The notes under the pieces are model-generated. The model searched no databases. It had not been told where the DNA came from and saw only the letters and a program-made list of their open reading frames with translations. Shown one piece after another: positions 56,971 through 64,000 of a DNA stretch of 64,000 nucleotides. Source of the stretch: Roseibium sp. MMSF_3412 (GTDB lineage Bacteria > Pseudomonadota > Alphaproteobacteria > Rhizobiales > Stappiaceae). The translations under genes were made by a program, and so were the position numbers. How positions within the stretch are numbered: position 1 is the first letter of the stretch; every line of letters begins with the position of its first letter. The stretch lies in the NCBI RefSeq assembly GCF_030733265.1, contig NZ_JASHJI010000002.1:310001-374000 (forward strand). The letters are read 5' to 3'.

Positions 56971-56991
56971 ATTTCGAATTTAGTTCGAAAT
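56971..56991. promoter_or_regulatory. Inverted repeat before the MarR gene, probable autoregulatory site
   Basis: ATTTCGAA (56971-56978), TTTAG, TTCGAAAT (56984-56991): perfect 8-bp arms with a 5-bp spacer, a size typical of MarR-type sites. Read on the minus strand it contains TTTCGAACTAAA, found again in the RTX upstream region at 53450-53461. It ends 20 bp before the first MarR start codon. Confidence 0.65.
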
Positions 56992-57011
56992 TTGGTGGGA
57001 GTTAGGGGCGT

Positions 57012-57614
57012 ATGCACAAAATATTCACTGATGCACCACAACAGATAAATGGCCGGATAAACATCCCCAAACCAAAGGTGGAAGAGAATACATACACAGT
57101 AGCGGAGTCGGACATGAGGGCCGAAATGAACCCGTACTCTCACGCAAACCACTTCGAACTAGTTCGCGTAATCGAGAGAATGTACCGGCGTTACCTGGAT
57201 CGGCTTCGTGTCGATCTGATCCGCATCGGGGCGGATGACATATCGCCGTCTCACGCGATGCTTCTCTTCACCATCGGCGACGACGATCTGTCGGTTCGCG
57301 ACTTGATGGACAGGGGGCACTACCTTGGGTCCAATGCCTCCTACAGCCTGAAGCAGCTGGTTCAGTCGGGTTACGTCGACCGCACCGCGTCCGCAAGGGA
57401 CAGGCGTTCGGCCAGGATCAGGTTGACGGACAAAGGCAAGTCGCTCTGCCAGGCCATAAAGTCGGCAGACGAAGTGAACCAGGCGCAGATCGTGCGCAAC
57501 GAACGCGACAGGATGGCTCTGGAGGAAACCTTTGCGCTGCTGCGGAAGTTGGAAGTCATCTGGGCGACCGATCTGCAACAGCGCAATGGCCGCATGGGCG
57601 TGAACGGGTTCTGA
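57012..57614 (+). CDS. MarR-family regulator (WggR/ExpG- and LdtR-like)
   Basis: 200 residues from the ATG at 57012 (GGGAGTTAGGGG upstream); an internal ATG at 57114 with GGAG is an alternative start. The winged helix is clear: SPSHAMLLFTIGDDDLSVRD, LMDRGHYLGSNASYSLKQLV, VDRTASARDRRSARIRLTDK. GHYLGSNASYSLK is of the kind found in the alphaproteobacterial WggR/LdtR group. In S. meliloti WggR activates the galactoglucan genes, including the RTX and T1SS promoters. Here it is divergent from the T1SS genes and 15 nt ahead of a glycosyltransferase. Confidence 0.88.
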   Translation: MHKIFTDAPQQINGRINIPKPKVEENTYTVAESDMRAEMNPYSHANHFELVRVIERMYRRYLDRLRVDLIRIGADDISPSHAMLLFTIGDDDLSVRDLMDRGHYLGSNASYSLKQLVQSGYVDRTASARDRRSARIRLTDKGKSLCQAIKSADEVNQAQIVRNERDRMALEETFALLRKLEVIWATDLQQRNGRMGVNGF

Positions 57615-57629
57615 CCAGAGGCGCCGTCA

Positions 57630-58889
57630 ATGCATGTTGTTTTTGTGCACCGGCATGGCCCCGGGCAATTCGTTCACATTGCCCGGCGCCTCATCCTTGA
57701 CGGATGGACGGTCACGCTGGTCTGCGAAAGCGCAGACAGGCCCGTTCCCGGGCTGCGCGTGCTGCGGTATGGCAACGGGGGCGCGGCAGGTCCTGATACA
57801 CGGGCCGGAAAAGCTTCAACCATTCCCTATATCGAGGCGGGGCGGCGTGTTGCCGATATCCTGAGCCGTCTTGCGCAGCACGGCAGAGCCCCGGATCTCG
57901 TCGTCGGACATATCGCCTGGGGAGGCATGATGTTCGTGAAGGACGCGCTTCCCGAGACACCCGTTATCGGGTTCTGTGAATACTATTTCCAGCCCCGGGG
58001 CGGGGATGCCGGGTTTGCACCGTCCGACGAGATCAGCCTGGAACGGAAACAGACGATGCGGCTGCGCAACGCTGTTCAGCTGGCAACACTGGACCAGATG
58101 GACCACGGCATCAGTCCGACACTCTGGCAAAAAAGCAGATATCCCGCCGCGTACCGGAACAAGATCGTTGCCCAGCATGAAGGCATTGACACTTCCCGCG
58201 CCCGGCCCGATCCGCTCGCCTCGTTCCGTCTGCCTGACGGCACGCTCCTGAGTGCAGGCGATCCGGTCGTCACGTTCGCGGCGCGCGACCTTGAACCCTA
58301 TCGCGGCTTCCCCCAATTCATGCGCGCCGCAGCCATGGCCGGAAAACGCAATCCCGAGGCGCGCTTCGTTATCGCGGGAGGAGACGGCGTCAGCTACGGA
58401 AGCGGACCGCAGGGTGACGAAAACTGGCGCAAGAAGTTGCTCGACGAAACCGGGCTCTCACCTGGCAAGGTCCACTTTCTGGGCCAAATTCCCCACCGCG
58501 ATCTCGTGCGACTGTTTCAGGTATCGGCGGCCCATGTCTACCTGACTTACCCCTTCGTGCTTTCCTGGTCGTTTCTGGAAGCCATGTCGTGCGGCGCACC
58601 GGTCATTGCATCCGCAACGCCGCCCGTACGCGAAGTGGTCAACGACGGCATCAATGGACGGCTGGTGGACTTTTTCGATATCGAAGGGTTCGCCGACCGG
58701 ATCGGGGAGGCTCTGACATCTCCCGACACCTTCCGCCCGTTGCGCGCGGAAGCAAGGCGTACAATTGTCGCACGCTACGATCTCAATGACTGCTGTACCA
58801 GGCTACACCGCTTCCTGAGCGAGGTAAGGTCCAGCTACGACAGGACGCGAACAGCCAGTGAAGACCCGGCGATCCCGCTCAATGCCTGA
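57630..58889 (+). CDS. GT4-family glycosyltransferase downstream of the MarR gene
   Basis: 419 residues. N-terminal GT-B half: MHVVFVHRHGPGQFVHIARR, VVGHIAWGGMMFVKDALPET, VIGFCEYYFQPRGGDAGFAP. C-terminal half: FAARDLEPYRGFPQFMRAAA, VHFLGQIPHRDLVRLFQVSA, and the donor motif as SWSFLEAMSCGAPVIASATP. It differs clearly from paralogues A and B (no HxHH and WWEN motifs), so it belongs to another GT4 branch. Starts 15 nt after the MarR stop, so the two are probably co-transcribed. Confidence 0.92.
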   Translation: MHVVFVHRHGPGQFVHIARRLILDGWTVTLVCESADRPVPGLRVLRYGNGGAAGPDTRAGKASTIPYIEAGRRVADILSRLAQHGRAPDLVVGHIAWGGMMFVKDALPETPVIGFCEYYFQPRGGDAGFAPSDEISLERKQTMRLRNAVQLATLDQMDHGISPTLWQKSRYPAAYRNKIVAQHEGIDTSRARPDPLASFRLPDGTLLSAGDPVVTFAARDLEPYRGFPQFMRAAAMAGKRNPEARFVIAGGDGVSYGSGPQGDENWRKKLLDETGLSPGKVHFLGQIPHRDLVRLFQVSAAHVYLTYPFVLSWSFLEAMSCGAPVIASATPPVREVVNDGINGRLVDFFDIEGFADRIGEALTSPDTFRPLRAEARRTIVARYDLNDCCTRLHRFLSEVRSSYDRTRTASEDPAIPLNA

Positions 58890-58953
58890 CGCGGGCTGAA
58901 GCCACGCGGGCAAAGGCCCCGTCAAACAATAGGCCCAGGATATGCCGCCACGG

Positions 58954-60432
58954 TCACATCAGCGACTGGGAGGCTTCCCGTACGGTGTTTGTCGATCCTT
59001 CCAGCTGCGTGGCGGAGGACGAAATCGTCTGGAGGTTGGACGTCACCAGTTCGACCCCCTGTGCCGCGGCTTGCATGTTGGAGGAGATGTCGTTGGTCAC
59101 CGCCGTCTGCTCTTCGACCGCGGTCGAGATACTCGTGGCAATCTCGGCGATGTTCTTGATCACGCCCATGATGGATTCAATGGCTTCGACCGCCCGCTCG
59201 GTTGTCTCCTGGACGGAATTGACCTGCGTGGAAATCTCCTCGGTCGCCTTGCTCGTCTGGGAGGCGAGACTTTTCACCTCGGAGGCAACAACCGCAAATC
59301 CCTTGCCTGCTTCACCTGCGCGCGCCGCTTCAATGGTCGCGTTGAGCGCCAGCAGATTGGTCTGGTCGGCAATTCCATCGATGAGCTCGATGACAGACCC
59401 GATGGTTTTTGCATCTTCGGACAGACCCGACATGATCTCGCTGGATCGCTCGGCCTCACCCTGCGCGTTGCCGGAAACCTCCAGAGCGACCTGAACCTGC
59501 CGGCTGATTTCCTGAATGGAGGCAACAAGTTCCTCCGAAGCTGCGGCAACGGTTTGCACACTCGAGGAGGTCTGCTCGGCTGCAGAAGCCGATTCGCCCG
59601 CCTGGTGTGCCGTCTCTGAAATGGACTGCGACATTTCCGTGAGATCTGCGTCGATCTGCTGTTGCACCGACCTGCGGCGCTGACGCTCCAGCACCTGTTC
59701 GGTGATATCCGATGCGAATTTCACCACCTTGAACGGACGGCCCGAGGCATCCATGATCGGGTTGTAGGTAGCCTGGATCCAGATTTCGCGACCGCCCTTC
59801 GCAACGCGCTTGAACTCGTCAGCCTTGAACTGTCCCTCTGCAAGCTCCTCCCAGAACCGGCGGTAAGCGTCGCTTTGACCGTAATCCGGCTCCACGAACA
59901 TCCTGTGATGCTGGCCGCGAATCTCGTCGATCGAATAACCCATGGCCCCGAGGAAGTTCTCGTTGGCATCCACAATGGTGCCGTCGAGTTCGAAATGGAT
60001 CACCGCCTGCGAACGATTGAGTGCATCGACCTGGCCCTCGAAATCGGCGCTGCGCAATTTCTGCGCGGTGATGTCCGACGCGATCTTGACGACCTTGACC
60101 ACCTTGCCGGCTGCGTTCACGACCGGATTGTAGGAGGCCTGGATCCAGACCTCGTTTCCGGCCTTGTCGAACCGGAGAAACTCTTCTGCCTTGAATTCCC
60201 CGGCAGCCAGTTCCTGCCAGAACTCGTTGTACTCGACGCTGTTGCCATAGTCCGGATCGACGAACATCCGGTGATGCTGCCCCTTGATCTCATCGAGCGT
60301 GTAGCCCATCGCCCCAAGGAAGTTCGGATTGGCATTCAGGATATGTCCGTCGGGCGTGAATTCAATCATCGCCTGCGATCGGCTGAAGGCCTCGATTGTT
60401 GCCTTCGCGGAGTTCCTGAAAAAAAGCGTCAT
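58954..60432 (-). CDS. Soluble methyl-accepting chemotaxis protein with two PAS domains
   Basis: 492 residues from the ATG at 60432 (AAGGGA 7 nt upstream). No membrane span. Two PAS domains follow each other ([20 protein letters not shown] and [20 protein letters not shown]), about 120 residues apart and very similar along their whole length, a recent internal duplication. The C-terminal signalling domain contains the conserved tip [20 protein letters not shown] and [14 protein letters not shown]. Such receptors usually sense a cytosolic cue such as redox state or oxygen through a haem or flavin. No che genes are nearby. Confidence 0.93.
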   Translation of the reverse strand: MTLFFRNSAKATIEAFSRSQAMIEFTPDGHILNANPNFLGAMGYTLDEIKGQHHRMFVDPDYGNSVEYNEFWQELAAGEFKAEEFLRFDKAGNEVWIQASYNPVVNAAGKVVKVVKIASDITAQKLRSADFEGQVDALNRSQAVIHFELDGTIVDANENFLGAMGYSIDEIRGQHHRMFVEPDYGQSDAYRRFWEELAEGQFKADEFKRVAKGGREIWIQATYNPIMDASGRPFKVVKFASDITEQVLERQRRRSVQQQIDADLTEMSQSISETAHQAGESASAAEQTSSSVQTVAAASEELVASIQEISRQVQVALEVSGNAQGEAERSSEIMSGLSEDAKTIGSVIELIDGIADQTNLLALNATIEAARAGEAGKGFAVVASEVKSLASQTSKATEEISTQVNSVQETTERAVEAIESIMGVIKNIAEIATSISTAVEEQTAVTNDISSNMQAAAQGVELVTSNLQTISSSATQLEGSTNTVREASQSLM

Positions 60433-60762
60433 GGCGTGTCCCTTCGGACTCAAAGTTTTCATTAACGCTGAGTTACGCACTCGCAAGTAAAAAAAATATT
60501 GATCCAAAACACTTTTAGACGCGTAGAATTGGGTTTTTGACTTGAATGACAAGAATTGACGTTTCAACCATAAGTATTATACCGTAATTATTCTTCGCCT
60601 CACCTCTCAGTAAAAGTGTCAGTAATTGCTTGTCAGGACGCGCCAGGGCGTCTGAAATGCAAAACGGCGCAAGCTTTGGTTGAGCGTGAATAGGCTCCAG
60701 AAAAGCCGGAAAAATCGGCAAAAAATGTTTCAGATTTTTGGTCCGAACCCAGTTTCAGTGCC
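60433..60762. other. Region between the Rieske gene and the chemotaxis receptor gene
   Basis: 330 bp, AT-richer than the genes, no coding frame. A weak stem GCCGG/TCGGC around AAAAA lies near 60703-60717 with TTTT after it on the minus strand, a possible terminator of the Rieske gene. GACGC...GCGTC at 60639-60654 is another small hairpin. No promoter can be assigned with confidence. Confidence 0.4.
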
Positions 60763-61899
60763 TCAAACCAGGAATTTTTCGACCTCTTCATGGAATCGGT
60801 GAAGCGCGCCTTCGTAGCGCCCGAACGTCAAGACCGCGTTGGCACCGCTCTCCAGCCCCGACTGAACAGCTTCATTAACGGCAAAGTCCTCTGCCAGTGT
60901 ACGTTTCGTGATCTCGTGATTGCGATGCCAGTGCGCCGCCTTGCTCTCCGTGATGTCCGGCGCTGGCGCAAGCGTCACGATTTCAACCTCGGTTCGCCCG
61001 GTAGAAAGCGGATGCAATTTCACCCAGGCAACATGGTCCTGCATGAGCAGGAACTCGTTCGCAGGGAATACGCTGTAGAGAACATTGGCGTGGTCACGAA
61101 TGCGCCGGCCGGGAATGTCATTGGTCCGCAAGGACGCTATCGACGTGCGCGGCAGGATGGATCGGATGTGAGATCCAAGCATCTGGTAGCTGGAGAGATT
61201 GTCCACGAAGTGCGGACCGATCGTCTCCTTGTGCGCGACCTTGAAATGATAGGCTTCCAGTCCGCCCTCCACCAACAGTTTCCAATTCGCCGACAACGTG
61301 AATGCATCACGCGCGGCAATCCCGAGCGTATCCAGGCCCGCCCAGATGAGATCGCCTGCAATCGGATCAAGAAACCCGTCGAAATCCGATGCTGTGTCCG
61401 GGTCGGCGATTATCCAGACCAGACCGAGACGCTCTACTGCCGGCAGACGTCGCAGGGCAAAGGCGTCCCGGTCCAGATCCGGAAAACCCGGCTTCTCATG
61501 CGGAACCCCGCGCAGCTGCCCTGAACTGTTCCAGGTCCATGCATGATAAGGACAGCTGAAGCTGTGTTTGCAGCCCTTTTCCTCGTCAACAAGACGAGCG
61601 CCACGGTGACGGCATACATTCACGAACGCATTGACAGCCCCGTCCCTGTCCCGCGTGAGCAGGACGGGAAGTCCGCCGGCGCGTAACGTCAGGAAACTTC
61701 CGTTTTCAGGCAACTCACCGGCATGCGCTGCAATAATCGGAAGCGAGCGGAAGATCCTGTCCCTCTCGCGGTCGAACCGCTCTTCGGACAGGTAACGCGT
61801 CACCGGAGACGATTGAACAGCATCGTCAAGAAAGAACAGTCCGTTCTCCTTCAAGCCCGCAAGTTCCTGCAAAAGCGCCTTTTCCAACTCGCGATCCAT
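60763..61899 (-). CDS. Rieske-type aromatic-ring/quaternary-amine oxygenase, large subunit
   Basis: 378 residues. Rieske [2Fe-2S] ligands Cys96 and His98 (NVCRHRG), Cys116 and His119 (CPYHAW). The mononuclear iron site has His218 and His223 in GLEAYHFKVAHK and probably Asp288 in EFLLMQDH. The alpha subunit needs a reductase, not seen here. Such enzymes hydroxylate aromatic rings or demethylate betaines; the nearby amine oxidase gene hints at a nitrogenous substrate (inference). Divergent from a TetR regulator, with two operator-like palindromes between them. Confidence 0.92.
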   Translation of the reverse strand: MDRELEKALLQELAGLKENGLFFLDDAVQSSPVTRYLSEERFDRERDRIFRSLPIIAAHAGELPENGSFLTLRAGGLPVLLTRDRDGAVNAFVNVCRHRGARLVDEEKGCKHSFSCPYHAWTWNSSGQLRGVPHEKPGFPDLDRDAFALRRLPAVERLGLVWIIADPDTASDFDGFLDPIAGDLIWAGLDTLGIAARDAFTLSANWKLLVEGGLEAYHFKVAHKETIGPHFVDNLSSYQMLGSHIRSILPRTSIASLRTNDIPGRRIRDHANVLYSVFPANEFLLMQDHVAWVKLHPLSTGRTEVEIVTLAPAPDITESKAAHWHRNHEITKRTLAEDFAVNEAVQSGLESGANAVLTFGRYEGALHRFHEEVEKFLV

Positions 61900-61925
61900 C
61901 GTTCTCTCTTTGCATCAAAAGTTGC

Positions 61926-61962
61926 CTTACCAATTGGTAAGTTTTACTTTACGACTGGTAAG
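61926..61962. promoter_or_regulatory. Two tandem TetR-type operators between the Rieske and tetR genes
   Basis: CTTACCAATTGGTAAG (61926-61941) is a perfect 16-bp palindrome. CTTTACGACTGGTAAG (61947-61962) repeats it with three changes; the centres are 21 bp apart, two helical turns. The pair covers the promoters of both divergent genes. Confidence 0.85.
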
Positions 61963-61989
61963 TAGTCAATCAGGTGCTATGATTGCGTC

Positions 61990-62574
61990 ATGACCGGGCA
62001 AATCGATTCTCCAAAAAAGAAGTTCATAGACACGGCTTTGCAGCTGTTCTCCGAACGCGGCTTTTACGGAGCCTCCCTCGCCGATGTCGCGGATGAATTG
62101 GGTCTGACCAAGCAATCGATCCTCTATCATTTCAAGACAAAGGAGGCGCTTTACGGCGCGGTTCTGGCGGATGTTTCCGGCCGTTTCGACGCGATCATCG
62201 AAGACGTGACGGCGCTGGATCAGGGTGCGGAGAAAAAGCTGCGCTTCTTTCTGGAAAAACTGATGGACCACGCGCGGGACGCACCGAATGACGGCCGGTT
62301 GATCGCGAGGGAACTGCTCGACAATCTGGACCGCGTCGAAACCAGCAGGAAGTGGTATCTGAAAACGTTTCTGGACAAGAGTGTCGATCTTCTGACCGAC
62401 CTGCCCAAATGGCGTTACCGTTCCGAAGCGGAACGCACAGCCGCCGCGTACCAGTTGATCGGTGCGGTCAGCTATTTCGCGATTTCCGAGCCCACGCTGG
62501 AAGCCATCTGGGGAAAGAGCAAACTGGAGGAGACAAAGGACGTTTTCCTGTCCACTTTGCTTCTACGCCTGTAA
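61990..62574 (+). CDS. TetR-family transcriptional regulator
   Basis: 194 residues. The N-terminal helix-turn-helix is classical: KKKFIDTALQLFSERGFYGA, SLADVADELGLTKQSILYHF, KTKEALYGAVL (about 8-58). The C-terminal ligand/dimer domain (DRVETSRKWYLKTFLDKSVD, AYQLIGAVSYFAISEPTLEA) has no close assignment. It presumably binds the two CTTACCaattGGTAAG-type sites just upstream and controls itself and the Rieske oxygenase gene; the ligand may be the oxygenase substrate. Confidence 0.93.
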   Translation: MTGQIDSPKKKFIDTALQLFSERGFYGASLADVADELGLTKQSILYHFKTKEALYGAVLADVSGRFDAIIEDVTALDQGAEKKLRFFLEKLMDHARDAPNDGRLIARELLDNLDRVETSRKWYLKTFLDKSVDLLTDLPKWRYRSEAERTAAAYQLIGAVSYFAISEPTLEAIWGKSKLEETKDVFLSTLLLRL

Positions 62575-62600
62575 GCGGGCGCATCCTCCCCCGGAGTGGC

Positions 62601-62622
62601 GCCGGGGCGCGGGCACCCCGGC
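62601..62622. terminator. Hairpin between the convergent tetR and amine oxidase genes
   Basis: GCCGGGG (62601-62607) and CCCCGGC (62616-62622) pair over 7 bp with an 8-nt loop, in the 55-bp gap between the two stop codons. No U-tract on either strand, so termination is only plausible. Confidence 0.45.
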
Positions 62623-62629
62623 CGATGTG

Positions 62630-64000
62630 TTACTTCCGAAGCGTCATTGCCGGGTTATGTGCGAAGAAATTGAACGGCATGATGTGAACGGTTTTCCATT
62701 CCGTCGACATGACCGGCCAGTCCTCCATGCGCGGGATGTGATGGAAGCCTGCCGTGAACCAGGACACCACATCCTGGCCCATCAGCGGCCTGTCCGCCTT
62801 GACCCATTCCGCGAGCGTATCGGATCCGTCGCTCTGCATGGCGTATTTTCCACCCGCATACCGCTGATCCGGATCATGCACCGTGGTCCAGGACGAATAC
62901 TCGATATAGGCGTTGCGCTTGAACGGAGGATCGTTTTCGAAATCGAACGGACCGTAGGCGATCGACCCGTGATGGATCATCCATCCCGGCGTCTGGCCCA
63001 GATACCCTTCCCGGGCCGGATTGGTGATATGCACATGCTTCGGCTTTGAGGCACTGAAGCGATAACGCGCGTCCAGTTCGCTGTCCGGCATCTCGTGCTT
63101 CCAGGTCCACATCGATTTGCGCGGATGGTCTGGGTCGAGTTCCGCCGGAACGATCTCCATCGTGCCCATGTGATTGACCGGCTGATCGATGTCGAAATCG
63201 ATGCGGAAGTTGAAATAGTGATCGTGATTGGCGGCCACCAGGTTCGGTGCGATCAGCGTTCCGTATTTCGTGTCTTCCGCGGCGGTGGCATCATTCATCG
63301 ACGTGGAGGCAACACCTTTGACCGCGTCGAGACCGGTCGCCCCGATCTTGATGAAGATCTGCCCGTCCTGTTTCAGCCGGTAGTCGATCAGGTAATCGTA
63401 GTTGCCCACCTCCGATGCAGTGCGCACGACAAGTTCGGTTTCAGGACGCCCTTCGGCCGGTGTGAACTGATCGGGTCCTTGCGCGAAGATCTCGAAATGA
63501 CGCCACGCCGGATCGCCGATGTTGCGTTCGAAAATGCAGATCGCGTCCGGTATCTCCAGCGGAGCACCGCTGTCATCCGTGATCAGCGCGGGCAGGAAGG
63601 TCGCATAGTCCGGGCAGTCGATGCCGGCTCGCAAGGGGGTCAGGAACAGGCCGAACCCGTATTCCCCGCTGTCCATGTAGGTCCGCCAGTACCAGCCCTC
63701 GGTCGGATCCATGTAAGGCACAAACACCTCGGACAGATGCATCTGGTAGATCACCGACCGCCAGGTGCCCTGGTCGTTTGCATCGAGATTGGAAATGACC
63801 AGCCCCGGCCGTTTGTCCACGCGGTAGTTGAAGCGCCAGATGTCCCATTCCACATGGCTGCCGTCGATCTTGTAATTCGGGCCGCCTTCCTGCTTCAGCA
63901 GCACCCGGTTGGTCTCGGGACGAAGCGGTGCACGTTCGGCAATTTCCTCTTCCGTGTATCCCCATGGATCCTGGGGTATCGGCACAACGCCGGTATCGAC
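62630..64000 (-). CDS. Copper-containing primary amine oxidase (5' part off window)
   Basis: The frame runs from the right edge to the stop at 62630, 456 residues of what is usually a 630-700-residue enzyme, so the N-terminal domains are outside. It oxidises primary amines to aldehydes with release of H2O2 and NH3. Counting from the GTG at 63985: catalytic base Asp105 in YMDSGEYGFG, the topaquinone precursor Tyr196 in GNYDYLIDYR, copper ligands His254 and His256 in NHDHYFNF, and the third His in AGFHHIPRMEDWPV. It converges with the TetR gene. The family is periplasmic or cytosolic; the missing N-terminus would decide. Confidence 0.93.
   Translation of the reverse strand, partial: VDTGVVPIPQDPWGYTEEEIAERAPLRPETNRVLLKQEGGPNYKIDGSHVEWDIWRFNYRVDKRPGLVISNLDANDQGTWRSVIYQMHLSEVFVPYMDPTEGWYWRTYMDSGEYGFGLFLTPLRAGIDCPDYATFLPALITDDSGAPLEIPDAICIFERNIGDPAWRHFEIFAQGPDQFTPAEGRPETELVVRTASEVGNYDYLIDYRLKQDGQIFIKIGATGLDAVKGVASTSMNDATAAEDTKYGTLIAPNLVAANHDHYFNFRIDFDIDQPVNHMGTMEIVPAELDPDHPRKSMWTWKHEMPDSELDARYRFSASKPKHVHITNPAREGYLGQTPGWMIHHGSIAYGPFDFENDPPFKRNAYIEYSSWTTVHDPDQRYAGGKYAMQSDGSDTLAEWVKADRPLMGQDVVSWFTAGFHHIPRMEDWPVMSTEWKTVHIMPFNFFAHNPAMTLRK

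Overview
The window looks like chromosome of a marine alphaproteobacterium in the Roseibium/Labrenzia (Stappiaceae) range. This is inferred from gene content: a NasST-controlled nitrate operon, a seven-gene glycogen operon, and an exopolysaccharide locus resembling the Sinorhizobium galactoglucan (exp/wg) genes. Coding DNA is GC-rich, and the few AT-rich islands are intergenic. I saw no tRNA, rRNA, insertion sequence, CRISPR array or phage gene. Both ends cut through genes (nirB on the left, a copper amine oxidase on the right).

Left part (1-9.1 kb, minus strand): nasT-nasS, then a long regulatory leader, then nrtA-nrtB-nrtCD-globin-nirB. The leader carries a -24/-12 promoter, a tandem hairpin resembling an ANTAR target and a strong intrinsic terminator, in the order expected for NasT antitermination. 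9.2-22.3 kb: glgP-glgB-glgC-glgA-glgX-malQ-pgm, tightly packed and mostly overlapping, a complete glycogen synthesis and breakdown unit.

Middle part (22.7-36.6 kb), several small units: (a) a P-loop NTPase followed 1 nt later by an ABC-exporter-like protein whose nucleotide-binding domain has lost every catalytic motif; (b) an ECF sigma factor and its anti-sigma, divergent from a secreted subtilisin-like protease, with matching GGAAT-N17-GTA elements on both strands; (c) an AraC regulator and a small-membrane-protein/HlyD pair; (d) two paralogous Arg-rich secreted miniproteins; (e) a 2-oxoglutarate dioxygenase divergent from a LysR regulator; (f) galE and a secreted beta-helix protein.

36.7-58.9 kb: an exopolysaccharide locus. 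It has a GH16 glycanase, a pyruvyl transferase, a GT2-GT4 fusion, a DUF6212-like protein, two GT4 paralogues, two large GT2-type proteins (one without its metal-binding acid), a coiled-coil membrane protein, a methyltransferase, a small RTX calcium-binding protein with its type I secretion ABC protein and membrane fusion protein, a MarR regulator and another GT4. The set MarR + T1SS + RTX + glycosyltransferases parallels S. meliloti wggR, wgdA, wgdB and wgeA. A 12-bp motif is shared by the RTX upstream region and the marR/T1SS intergenic region.

Right part (59-64 kb): a soluble double-PAS chemotaxis receptor, a Rieske oxygenase divergent from a TetR regulator across two operator-like palindromes, and a partial copper amine oxidase.
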